The notes beneath the pieces are model-generated. The model was not told where the DNA came from, ran no database searches, and saw nothing but the letters and a program-made list of their open reading frames with translations. A stretch of DNA of 47,027 nt from Shewanella surugensis (GTDB taxonomy: Bacteria; Pseudomonadota; Gammaproteobacteria; Enterobacterales; Shewanellaceae), in assembly GCF_023284005.1 (NCBI RefSeq), contig NZ_JAKIKS010000032.1:1-47027 (forward strand), written 5' to 3'. The translations under genes and the position numbers were made by a program. Shown here piece by piece: positions 35,620 through 43,488 of the stretch; within the stretch, counting starts at the first letter, position 1, and every line of letters begins with the position of its first letter.

Positions 35620-36360
35620 ATGACTAACTCACTTACTCAAGAAAAAGCCCTTATTGTGATCACCGGTGCATCATCAGGGATAGGCGCTGCCATGGCAAAA
35701 GCCTTTCATGCCAAAGGCCATCCTTTACTGTTACTTGCCAGACGTTTAGAACCGATGCAAGCACTTGAGCTTAATAATACTTTATGCATGAGTGTCGACG
35801 TAACGGATGCCACTTCGATTAAAGAGGCTATTGCCACTGCAGAAGAACAATACGGTAAAGTCGGTGCATTAATTAATAATGCTGGCACCATGTTACTGGG
35901 GCAAGTTGATGTACAGGAGCCTATGGAATGGACTCGTATGCTTAATATCAATGTCATGGGAGTACTGAATGGGATCCACGCAGTGCTAGCCGATATGAAA
36001 GCCCGTAACACTGGCACCATTATTAATATTAGTTCGATTGCAGGCTTTAAAACCTTCCCTAATCATGCTGCTTATTGCGCCACTAAATTTGCAGTCCATG
36101 GGTTAACAGAAAATATTCGTGAAGAAGTCGCTATGGATGATGTCCGCGTTATCACTATCTCTCCAGGTGCGGTCGAAACTAATTTACTGTCCCATACCAC
36201 TAATGATGAAATAAAAGCCGGATATAGTGACTGGAAAGATGAAATGGGTGGAGTAATCGCACCTAAAACCATCGCTGATGCCGCACTCTTTGCTTATGAA
36301 CAGCCACAAAGTGTCTGTGTGAGAGAAATGGTTATTGCTGCGACTCGCCAGCAACCTTAA
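35620..36360 (+). CDS. short-chain dehydrogenase/reductase (classical SDR)
   Basis: This 246-residue NAD(P)-dependent oxidoreductase of the classical SDR family has TGASSGIG (15-22) in the cofactor loop, NNAG (86-89), Ser near 138-139 (ISSI) and the catalytic YCATK (Tyr152, Lys156). The RR after the second strand (LLARRLEP) favours NADPH. The substrate cannot be read. AGGA precedes the ATG. It is probably regulated by the divergent LysR gene through the palindrome between them. Confidence 0.9.
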   Translation: MTNSLTQEKALIVITGASSGIGAAMAKAFHAKGHPLLLLARRLEPMQALELNNTLCMSVDVTDATSIKEAIATAEEQYGKVGALINNAGTMLLGQVDVQEPMEWTRMLNINVMGVLNGIHAVLADMKARNTGTIINISSIAGFKTFPNHAAYCATKFAVHGLTENIREEVAMDDVRVITISPGAVETNLLSHTTNDEIKAGYSDWKDEMGGVIAPKTIADAALFAYEQPQSVCVREMVIAATRQQP

Positions 36361-36383
36361 TATATAAACGATTGAATAACTCA

Positions 36384-36414
36384 AGCCTCAACAATATTAT
36401 TGAGGCTGATTTTT
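36384..36414 (+). terminator. intrinsic terminator after the SDR gene
   Basis: AGCCTCAA (36384-36391) and TTGAGGCT (36400-36407) form an eight-base-pair stem with an AT-rich loop, followed by GATTTTTAA. It lies between the convergent SDR gene and the broken flippase gene, just overlapping the stop side of the latter. Confidence 0.7.
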
Positions 36415-37740
36415 AACCCGCCGAATTAAACGAATATCTCTTAAATGTAAAGCCCAACCATAGAAGCCTAAGTATTTCTTCATTAAAATAGAATTCACCA
36501 ATATCATAAAAAGAAAACTAATTAAAATACTTATCGCCACTCCCATAACCTCATATAAAGGGATCGCAATAAACAATAAAATAATATTAACCAAAACGGC
36601 ACTTAACGCACCATAAAGCGCTGGTTTAGAAAAGCCTGAATGTCGCAACCATGCTTGCTGTAAAAAAAATACTGATTGAACAAAATACGCCAATACCATA
36701 ATCACTAATGCTAAATAGTAATCACTGTATCCTTTACCAAAAGCAGATAATAATTGTTCACCAAATATCACTATGATACTACTGAGCAAAAATGAAATAA
36801 CAAATAATTGCCGTACGCCCTGCCCGTTCACTTTGCTCATTTCTGCCACACCATTTTCATGGGCGGTAGACATATGAGACTGAATATTACCAGCAACACT
36901 CGACTGGCCCACAAGGAAAACTTGTACAATAGTAAAGCACGCAGCAAAATACCCTATTTGATTTTCAGTGCCAAAAATGTCCAATATATATACACATTTG
37001 TGAAAGTAACATATTTAAAACAAACACAAACATCATAGGAAAGGCATAGATCAACCAATGTCGATAAAACATAAGCTTTTTTCCGACATTTTTCCCTCTC
37101 CATGATCTCTAACATTCATGACAGAAAAAACAATCACCGTTAATAATATATAAGATACTACGACAACACTAATGGCAATATTAGAGGTCAACTTTATATT
37201 CATAGAATTAAGAACAATCAATACCAGTAAAATAAGTAATGGATAGCCTAATTGTTTAGGAATATAAGCAACTATCAACCTTTTTTTTATTAATGCGGTA
37301 TCACGTAACAATCTTAATGTTGCGGCAAAAGGAATAGCAAATATAGCAAATATAGCAAATAATATAGGATGAACATCTTTTAATCCGTTCGTATTATTAT
37401 ACTCAATAATGATCACCGCCCCCCCTAAACACATGGAAACAATAATCCCTATCATCATATAAAAACGTAAGTATCGCCACACCATAAAATCAATATTTTG
37501 CTCCATAAACTTAGGGAGAACACTAAAAGTCGCAAAATTGCCTCCCAACAATACAATCATTTGCGCCAAATGCACAAAGGACTCTGCTGTTTTAAAATTG
37601 CCATAACTTTGTGGCGTTAACATACGTGATAACACTATGTTATAAATAAAAGTGAAAAAAAAGCCTAATACACTCAGAAATAAAGCAAGCACAAAAGCCT
37701 TAAATAAATAGTTTTGCTCCCCATCACTCATTCTAAGCAT
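36397..37740 (-). pseudogene. Wzx-like polysaccharide flippase, broken by two frameshifts
   Basis: Two frames, 37740-37051 and 36984-36397, encode the N- and C-terminal halves of one multi-helix flippase of the polysaccharide-biosynthesis (MOP/MATE) superfamily. N-half segments are VLGFFFTFIYNIVLSRMLTP and QSYGNFKTAESF; C-half segments are FGTENQIGYFAACFTIVQVF and ALYGALSAVLVNIILLFIA. The piece between them reads on in a third frame as KKLMFYRHWLIYAFPMMFVF, VLNMLLSQMC, exactly the missing linker. The first frame break is at a run of six A (37077-37082), the second at the (TA)n run at 36984-36992. Joined, the length would be near 448 residues, normal for Wzx. A strong GGGAG precedes the ATG. 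Slippage, decay or sequencing error are all possible. Confidence 0.8.
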
Positions 37741-37788
37741 TCACGACTCCCAACCTTACAATATGCTCAATGTTAACTATTTAAATCC

Positions 37789-38100
37789 TTACTCTGTCTC
37801 AGATCTGAGGATCGGCACTGGAATAGGCTCTGGCTTGGGAACCAGTCTGGATTCTGGGATCTGCACTGGAACAGGCTTTGGCTTAGGAACAGGTCTGAGT
37901 TCTGGGATCTTTACTGGAACAGGCTCTGATTTAGGAACAGGTCTGGGGTCTGGGCTCGGTACTGGAACAGGCTCTGGCTTAGGAACAGGTCTGGGGTCTG
38001 GTATCGCCTCAGATATTGATCGCAACTCAGGCTCAGCGCTAATGGTAAAGTTAACGAATAATAAAGTACATATTGATCCTAATTTCCAGTACTTGAACAT
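37789..38100 (-). CDS. small secreted proline-rich repeat protein
   Basis: The minus-strand frame is preferred over the overlapping plus-strand Gly-rich frame. It has a good AGGATGTTAT-ATG start and a signal peptide (MFKYWKLGSICTLLFVNFTI, then SAEPE). The mature part is almost all a 16-residue repeat of the form VPV-x-x-P-D/E-x-R-P-V-P-K-x-E-P, about three and a half copies, ending ILRSETE. Alternating Pro and charged residues suggest a stiff extended rod, similar in style to the TonB periplasmic linker, but no TonB domain follows. The total is 103 residues. It could span or line the periplasm; the function is unknown. It is next to the flippase pseudogene. Confidence 0.6.
   Translation of the reverse strand: MFKYWKLGSICTLLFVNFTISAEPELRSISEAIPDPRPVPKPEPVPVPSPDPRPVPKSEPVPVKIPELRPVPKPKPVPVQIPESRLVPKPEPIPVPILRSETE
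37820..38011 (+). repeat. tandem 48-bp minisatellite, four copies
   Basis: Four consecutive 48-bp units begin at 37820, 37868, 37916 and 37964, each opening GGAA(T/C)AGGCT. The first three differ by several bases, and the last is shortened in similarity at its 3' end. In the minus-strand gene each unit encodes a 16-residue proline-rich repeat. Repeat number could vary between strains. Confidence 0.85.
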
Positions 38101-38322
38101 ATAACATCCTATTATATTACCTTCATTCAAAGAACTTTATGTGATCGGAAATCGGATTAAATAAAGTCGACCATATAAAACAAAACAGCATATCCCAAGT
38201 TCAGGTTACCAATACTTACATCGCTATCACTTTAAAGTGAAGCTACAAATCATACCGATAACACTGTAATATCATAAAATTCAATCAATTAGAATGAGCA
38301 TGGCAACTATGAAATTCCCTCC

Positions 38323-38514
38323 TTACGGGCTATATTGGCTTCCATGCGGAGCCAGATCATACGGACCAGGGCAAGGTCTTGGGTAAGAATAAGGATTAAA
38401 TACAGAAATTGGAATAATGAAATAAAAAGGAGAAGGAACGGGATGCGAGCCAGCCCCCATCGAAAAGCTGAGTAATATTAAGCCATATGCGAATCGAAGT
38501 TTCACCTTACACAT
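38323..38514 (-). CDS. small secreted proline-rich protein
   Basis: The 63-residue product has an N-terminal signal (MCKVKLRFAYGLILLSFSMG, cleavage near AGS-H). The mature 40 residues are rich in Pro, Tyr and Ser (for example SHPVPSPFYF and YSYPRPCPGPYD) with one Cys. AGG lies about 8 bases before the ATG. It resembles in style, but not in sequence, the repeat protein 220 bp downstream on the same strand. No family is recognised, and at this size the call is tentative. Confidence 0.45.
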   Translation of the reverse strand: MCKVKLRFAYGLILLSFSMGAGSHPVPSPFYFIIPISVFNPYSYPRPCPGPYDLAPHGSQYSP

Positions 38515-38910
38515 ACCATAACCTGTGTACTAAATTCATCAATAGCATTGAGTATAATAATAAATCAGCTGACTCGCTTAAAACTAAGTGCATTGCTTTA
38601 TCATCAAGATTATTCACAGCTAAAATATAGCATATCGATATATGTATATTATTTACACAGCCATTAAAAACTTAATTAAATTCATAATATAAAAAGCTTT
38701 CCTCTTATTTAAAAAGACTGCCTGTTAGCAGTATATAAAATCATCCATTTCAGTATCCTTTCAATACTTCGCCTTGGATTAAATAATTTTACACGCTCTA
38801 AGAACATACATTTTCAACCAAAATTAGAGATTAAAAACTAACCCCATAAACGATAACCTTATAATTAAATGATAATAAATAATTTTTTTATTATCAGTTA
38901 TCGATAATAG
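38515..38910. other. AT-rich intergenic region
   Basis: No supported gene lies in these 396 bp. The right end carries a hairpin that may end the DUF3103-like gene. Otherwise I see only AT-rich sequence and no operator. Confidence 0.5.
38870..38896 (-). terminator. possible terminator after the DUF3103-like gene
   Basis: TGATAATAAA (38870-38879) and TTTATTATCA (38887-38896) form a ten-base-pair A/T stem with a seven-base loop, 15 bases past the stop codon; ATTTAATTAT follows on the minus strand. All-AT stems are weak, so this is tentative. Confidence 0.4.
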
Positions 38911-40092
38911 TTAATGTCTCGGTTGAATAACCAAAGGCTCTAAGGTGATCTTGGCATTATCACTTGCTCCATGGTATTCACTATAAGTTTGGTTTTCTAA
39001 AATAGTATAAAAAACATCAAGGTAGTCATCTTCATTCGTGGTCCAAGAATCCGGCATCGCTTGAATAATAGCATTGGTTAATCGCGTAATAACAGCAGCA
39101 CTCTGAGTACCCGCCTCAGGAATTAATTGTAGTACCTGAGTGGCCACATCAAGTAGTGCCGTTGCTAAGACTTTATAATTCATATTATCATCACTTTCCA
39201 TCAAAAGAATATCCACGGCTTGCCAGCGATAATGATCCCATTGCACAATAATTTGATTGGGAGTGTACTCTTTTTTAGCATGATCTAAATAAGGTAATTC
39301 AACCACTTCTATTTTAGGTGTCAGTTCAGCGCTAGCAGCGCTCACTCCCGATATAATCGCATACACTTCTGCTGGCCCAGATATCCACGACTCTTTAATA
39401 TCTTTAAGTTTTATATTTTTAATCACCGTCATAGACATAGGCTCTGGGGCAACAAAAAAAGGTTGATTGAGTAATAAATTGACGACCTCCTTATCCGCAC
39501 TATCAAAAACCTCATTCATCGCTTTAATGCCCTCTTTCATCGTTTCCGCTTTATCTAGCTCAACAATAAACACCGGCTGTGTGGGCAGACGGTAAGCATC
39601 TAAATACTGGATCCCCCCATCTGTATCAAATGCTTCTACATTCCCCTCTTCTTCATCACCCGATGCATAAGAAAATAAAGGTGCTTCCCCTGCATGTAAC
39701 CTTGCTAACATACTTTCATCTGCCAAGCGCAATTTGATAATACTTTGTTCGCTATTTTTCTGATGAGATGAAATACCTTTAAGCTGCTTTATTTGAATAT
39801 TATGCTGATTAATATTGGATTGAGTCGATAGCGATATCCCCGCTAATTCATCAAGATCAATACTCAATTGATATTCATTGATTTGATATTGCAATGCATC
39901 ACCCATATTGAGATATTCATTAGCCAATGCTTGGGCTATTTCTCTTTTATTTTGTGCGACAGAGTGAAAGGAAGCGAACTCATTGGGCATTTCATGGATA
40001 CGGTTTATTTCAAGAGAATGGGCTTGAGCTGTAAACGTAGCCACACCTACACTAGAAACTAAAGATAACATAACAACTGACATCAATTTCAT
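38911..40092 (-). CDS. exported protein, probably DUF3103 family
   Basis: The 393-residue protein has a signal peptide (MKLMSVVMLSLVSSVGVATF, then TAQA-H). A helical N-terminal region with NKREIAQALANEYLNMGDAL is followed by a mixed region with VFIVELDKAETMKEGIKAMN and a beta-rich end. The layout and the EINRIHEMPNEFASFHSVAQ opening recall DUF3103 proteins of Shewanella and Vibrio; this is from memory and not certain. There is no lipobox, so it should be soluble in the periplasm or secreted. A strong AAGGAAG site precedes the ATG. It is divergent from the TonB receptor, possibly linked in regulation. Confidence 0.6.
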   Translation of the reverse strand: MKLMSVVMLSLVSSVGVATFTAQAHSLEINRIHEMPNEFASFHSVAQNKREIAQALANEYLNMGDALQYQINEYQLSIDLDELAGISLSTQSNINQHNIQIKQLKGISSHQKNSEQSIIKLRLADESMLARLHAGEAPLFSYASGDEEEGNVEAFDTDGGIQYLDAYRLPTQPVFIVELDKAETMKEGIKAMNEVFDSADKEVVNLLLNQPFFVAPEPMSMTVIKNIKLKDIKESWISGPAEVYAIISGVSAASAELTPKIEVVELPYLDHAKKEYTPNQIIVQWDHYRWQAVDILLMESDDNMNYKVLATALLDVATQVLQLIPEAGTQSAAVITRLTNAIIQAMPDSWTTNEDDYLDVFYTILENQTYSEYHGASDNAKITLEPLVIQPRH

Positions 40093-40401
40093 ACTGACTT
40101 CCTTTTTTATTAATCTAAATCACGTTTAAACACCTTAAAGAAACAATAATTAACATTTAAATAACTATAATGTTGATTTTTACCAATAAAAAACCAACTT
40201 ACAATTAGACCTTTGACTTATATACGCAAATATTAAAATTGTGTAAAGGCGTTGAAAATTAGAAGAAGTTCCTTTTTTCCTACAATTTAGTAGAAAAAAA
40301 CTGCGACAGCTTGTCGCAGTTAGCGTATTAAACTTTGCCAATATGATTTTGGACTGAGAATATACACAGCACTTTAAAAACAATTTAATAATATTATTAT
40401 C
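40093..40401. other. divergent intergenic region between DUF3103-like and TonB receptor genes
   Basis: This 309-bp AT-rich spacer must hold two divergent promoters. It also contains a strong hairpin with a leftward T tract, listed separately, which cannot serve either flanking gene. No ribosome-binding site is visible ahead of the TonB-receptor ATG. Confidence 0.5.
40292..40321 (-). terminator. orphan intrinsic terminator on the minus strand upstream of the TonB receptor
   Basis: On the minus strand AACTGCGACA-AGC-TGTCGCAGTT forms a ten-base-pair stem with a three-base loop and runs straight into TTTTTTTCT. It is one of the strongest hairpins in the window, yet no annotated minus-strand gene lies to its right before the rightward TonB receptor, so a short antisense or small RNA would be the only transcript to end here. 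Confidence 0.7.
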
Positions 40402-42456
40402 ATGTTGCGTCTATCTTCCTTATCTATTGCTATTTTATCAGCATTAATTTTTCCTTCCGCAGTCTTTGCCGATGAAGGTGAAATGGAAGTCATTGAAGTT
40501 AAAGGTCGTCCTCAAGAGAACTTCAGTATTGCTGATCCATCCACCTCTATTCCGCAAATTGATGTCAGTGACTTACTCGATAAGTTACCCGGTGCTGCAG
40601 TCAATGGTAACGGACCTCTAACAGGCATAGCACAATATCGAGGCTTATTTGGAGATAGAGTTAATACTCAAATTAATGGTGTCTCTCTTGCGGGTGCAGG
40701 CCCGAATGCCATGGATACTCCTCTGAGTTATGCCAGTTTAATTTTAACCGAAGGGCTCAGTATGACACGGGGTATAGCCCCTGTATCAGCAGGCATAGAC
40801 ACCTTAGGCGGTAACATTGAAGTTATTGAATCAAAAGCAACTTTTGATGATACTACCGGAGAAGTTGCCGCTCAATATCAAACCAATGGCGATAGAGGAA
40901 ACCTAGGGGGGAAAGTCAATCTAGGCAATAAAGATCAAGCAGTATTACTTTATGTCGATAAACTAAAAGGTAACACCGATATTACCACGGGTAATGGCGA
41001 CAGTATTAACCCCACAACTTACAATAAAACCATGGTCGGAGGTGAATATCGCCTCAACTTGAGTGATAACAATATCAATGATGAATCTATCGCTTTTGGT
41101 TATCAATTTTTAGAAACCACTAATGCCGGTACGCCTGCATTACCGATGGACATTGACTTTATTCGCGACCATCGTTTCAAAGTCGAAGGTGAGCATTATA
41201 TCAATAGCTGGGATCTTAATTGGCATATGGCCTACAGTGATGCTAAGCATGGTATGGACAACTACAGCCTACGCGATAAACCCGACACATCAAGCGCAAG
41301 ATATAATAATGCCGATAGCAATAGTTTCGACAGTGAAATTTCTATCGCAAAAGATGCGTGGTTATTGGGTCTTGATGCTCGATTAAGTCAACATAACTCT
41401 CTTATTAGTGATCCCACAAATGCCAGTTTTTACATCGATAACTTTAACGATGTGCAAGATGATGTCTACAGTATCTTTGCGCAATGGCAACAAGATATTG
41501 GCCAATGGAATTGGCAGTTTGGTAGCAGAATTAAAAATTATCGAACCGATTCAGGCACCATTAATAGTTCAATGGCCAGCAGCATGACAGCGGTTCAAGC
41601 CCTCGTCGATGATTTTAATAATAGCGACCGTTCACAAGTTCAAACCGGACTCGATTTAACCATTAATGGCCAGTATCAATTTAATGATGCATGGACTGGG
41701 ATCATTGGCTTAGCACGTAAACAAGATGCCGCCAGTTATCAAGAGCGTTATTTATGGATACCAATGCAATCCACGGGTGGCCTTGCTGATGGTCGCACTT
41801 ATGTCGGACAAGTTGATCTTGATTTAGAAACGGCCTATCAGCTCGAACTAGGGGTTGATTACGATCAAGACAAATGGCAAATAAGCCCAAGAGCGTTCGT
41901 TAATCGTATCGATAACTATATTCAAGGTACACCGGCAACGGATCCCAATGTGATCGCAGTCGCTGCCATGATGGGGGATGATCACCCAATGCAATTTAGT
42001 AACGTTGATGCCTTACTCTATGGCATGGATCTAACAGCAAATTACCAATTATCAAGACGTTGGGAAATCGACTTACTCGGCAGTTATGTGAGAGGTGAGC
42101 GCAGAGACATCGATGATAATCTTTATCGTATCGCCCCACTAAAAGCCAGTTTAGGGCTTAATTTTCAACAAGGAAATTGGATAGGAAGACTTGAAGGTGT
42201 TGCAAATGCTGCACAAAATAAGGTCTCTGAAACCCAACTTGAAGAAACAACGGCAGGTTACGCGCTAATAAATATATCAGCAGGTTATGATGTAGAGAAT
42301 TGGACTGTCAGAGCAGGAATTAATAACCTCTTTGATACCGAATATGAAGATCACCTAGCCGGCTACAATCGTGTATCAAGTTCAGATATCGCTTTCGGTT
42401 CGCGTATGCCCGGTATGGGTCTAACAACGTGGGTCACTGGCGCGTACCGTTTTTAA
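40402..42456 (+). CDS. TonB-dependent outer-membrane receptor
   Basis: The 684-residue protein has a signal peptide (cleavage near FA-DEG), a TonB-box-like EVIEVKG (about 29-35), a plug domain (about 45-160, with DVSDLLDKLPGAAVNGN and the family's gate-like Gly/Asn pattern), and a 22-strand-type barrel ending in GAYRF. The C-terminal Phe and the segment VRAGINNLFDTEYEDHLAGY are classic for siderophore or vitamin receptors. It takes up a ligand using TonB and proton-motive force; the ligand is unknown. There is no clear ribosome-binding site. It is followed by a terminator. Confidence 0.9.
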   Translation: MLRLSSLSIAILSALIFPSAVFADEGEMEVIEVKGRPQENFSIADPSTSIPQIDVSDLLDKLPGAAVNGNGPLTGIAQYRGLFGDRVNTQINGVSLAGAGPNAMDTPLSYASLILTEGLSMTRGIAPVSAGIDTLGGNIEVIESKATFDDTTGEVAAQYQTNGDRGNLGGKVNLGNKDQAVLLYVDKLKGNTDITTGNGDSINPTTYNKTMVGGEYRLNLSDNNINDESIAFGYQFLETTNAGTPALPMDIDFIRDHRFKVEGEHYINSWDLNWHMAYSDAKHGMDNYSLRDKPDTSSARYNNADSNSFDSEISIAKDAWLLGLDARLSQHNSLISDPTNASFYIDNFNDVQDDVYSIFAQWQQDIGQWNWQFGSRIKNYRTDSGTINSSMASSMTAVQALVDDFNNSDRSQVQTGLDLTINGQYQFNDAWTGIIGLARKQDAASYQERYLWIPMQSTGGLADGRTYVGQVDLDLETAYQLELGVDYDQDKWQISPRAFVNRIDNYIQGTPATDPNVIAVAAMMGDDHPMQFSNVDALLYGMDLTANYQLSRRWEIDLLGSYVRGERRDIDDNLYRIAPLKASLGLNFQQGNWIGRLEGVANAAQNKVSETQLEETTAGYALINISAGYDVENWTVRAGINNLFDTEYEDHLAGYNRVSSSDIAFGSRMPGMGLTTWVTGAYRF

Positions 42457-42501
42457 TCTGCAACACTTAACTTAGGGGGGCTCAATCACTGACCATTTCC
42501 C

Positions 42502-42536
42502 TCCCTGAGCTTTCCTCCAAGCTCAGGGATTTTTCT
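42502..42536 (+). terminator. intrinsic terminator of the TonB receptor
   Basis: TCCCTGAGCTT (42502-42512) pairs with AAGCTCAGGGA (42519-42529) around TCCTCC, followed by TTTTTCTTTT. It is a strong terminator 45 bases past the receptor stop. Confidence 0.9.
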
Positions 42537-42742
42537 TTTATTACCGACTTCTCTCTATCACTAAGTGACATCCAGTTACTTCATAATAATCTATATATAA
42601 ACGATCATGATTGCTGAGAAGCAACTAAAATAGAATCGTAGCCCTCACTTATATGTAAAGTGCTACATAAATCTAAAAGGGTAACCCATTACACTACCCA
42701 AAAACAAAATAGCAGTCTAGTAACCTAATAAGGATGTTAATT

Positions 42743-43207
42743 ATGAAACTTTTATCTATGGCGTCTACTGCCGCTTTACTCCTTGCAAGTCACACTAGTT
42801 TTGCCACTGATCATGATATTGGCATAAAAAGTACCTGTGAGGCCAGAACATGTGTATTTGAAATTCCGATCGTAGAAGGAAGAGCGGTTTCATGGTATAT
42901 CACCTCTCAAACTGCCGGAAATCCCGGCATTGAGATTGTTAGCCCTGAAGGCGATCTTATTGCAAAAACAACAGTCTATTCCAGAGAGCTGAATAATAAG
43001 AGTATTGGTGATTTCATTGCTCCCAGTACGGGGCGATATACGGTCATTTTTTCCAATATGAATGAAGTGCTTACCGATACAGCAACGATTACAAATGATT
43101 GGGGAACAACAGTCAGTCAAACCTTTCAATTTGCAGGCGAAGATTCAAGTGATTATGACTACAATGATATTTTTGCCGTCATTACTTGGTTCGATAAAAA
43201 AGGCTAG
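42743..43207 (+). CDS. small secreted protein with a DYDYND C-terminus
   Basis: The start at 42743 is chosen because AAGGA lies 9 bases before it, whereas the upstream ATG overlaps that site. The 154-residue product has a signal peptide (cleavage near FA-TDH). The middle reads like a PPC-type beta-sandwich (PEGDLIAKTT, GDFIAPSTGRYTVIFSN), ending in AGEDSSDYDYNDIFAVITWF. DYDYND-like acidic motifs at the C-terminus are seen in several secreted, calcium-binding-type proteins of marine bacteria. A disulfide is possible between CEAR and CVFE. It lies between the TonB receptor and the CpdB-type gene, with terminators on both sides. Confidence 0.6.
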   Translation: MKLLSMASTAALLLASHTSFATDHDIGIKSTCEARTCVFEIPIVEGRAVSWYITSQTAGNPGIEIVSPEGDLIAKTTVYSRELNNKSIGDFIAPSTGRYTVIFSNMNEVLTDTATITNDWGTTVSQTFQFAGEDSSDYDYNDIFAVITWFDKKG

Positions 43208-43226
43208 ATTAATATTTTAATACTCT

Positions 43227-43251
43227 AAAGGGACTGTTATCAGTCCCTTTT
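43227..43251 (+). terminator. intrinsic terminator after the DYDYND gene
   Basis: AAAGGGACTG (43227-43236) pairs with CAGTCCCTTT (43241-43250) around TTAT, 19 bases past the stop codon. The T run is short, but the stem is perfect over ten base pairs. Confidence 0.8.
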
Positions 43252-43488
43252 CATGTCTTATACACTCACATTACCCTCTATACCTCCCCGCTTAAAGTCA
43301 ATAAGAATTAAAAATTAACAAACCAATAAATTAATAACAATTAACAACTAAACAGAGATTGAAACAAAAAACATTGATACTATCTCATCACTCAAAAAAC
43401 AAACATAAATAAAACAATATACAAACAGTGTTTACACAAAGCTCAAGCGAGATGAGCTTTAAATTCTAATAAGGGTATAGCAACGGAT

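Noticed and set aside
37763..38104. Plus-strand Gly-rich frame (GTGSGLGTG repeats)
   Set aside because: It mirrors the tandem repeat on the other strand, where a signal peptide and a good ribosome-binding site support the minus-strand gene.
40180..40383. Minus-strand 67-residue open frame
   Set aside because: It contains the strong terminator hairpin, has no ribosome-binding site, and its residues look random.
40385..40405. Fur box upstream of the TonB receptor
   Set aside because: TTAATAATATTATTATCAT is AT-rich and partly palindromic but matches the 7-1-7 Fur pattern poorly, and A/T-only dyads are common here.
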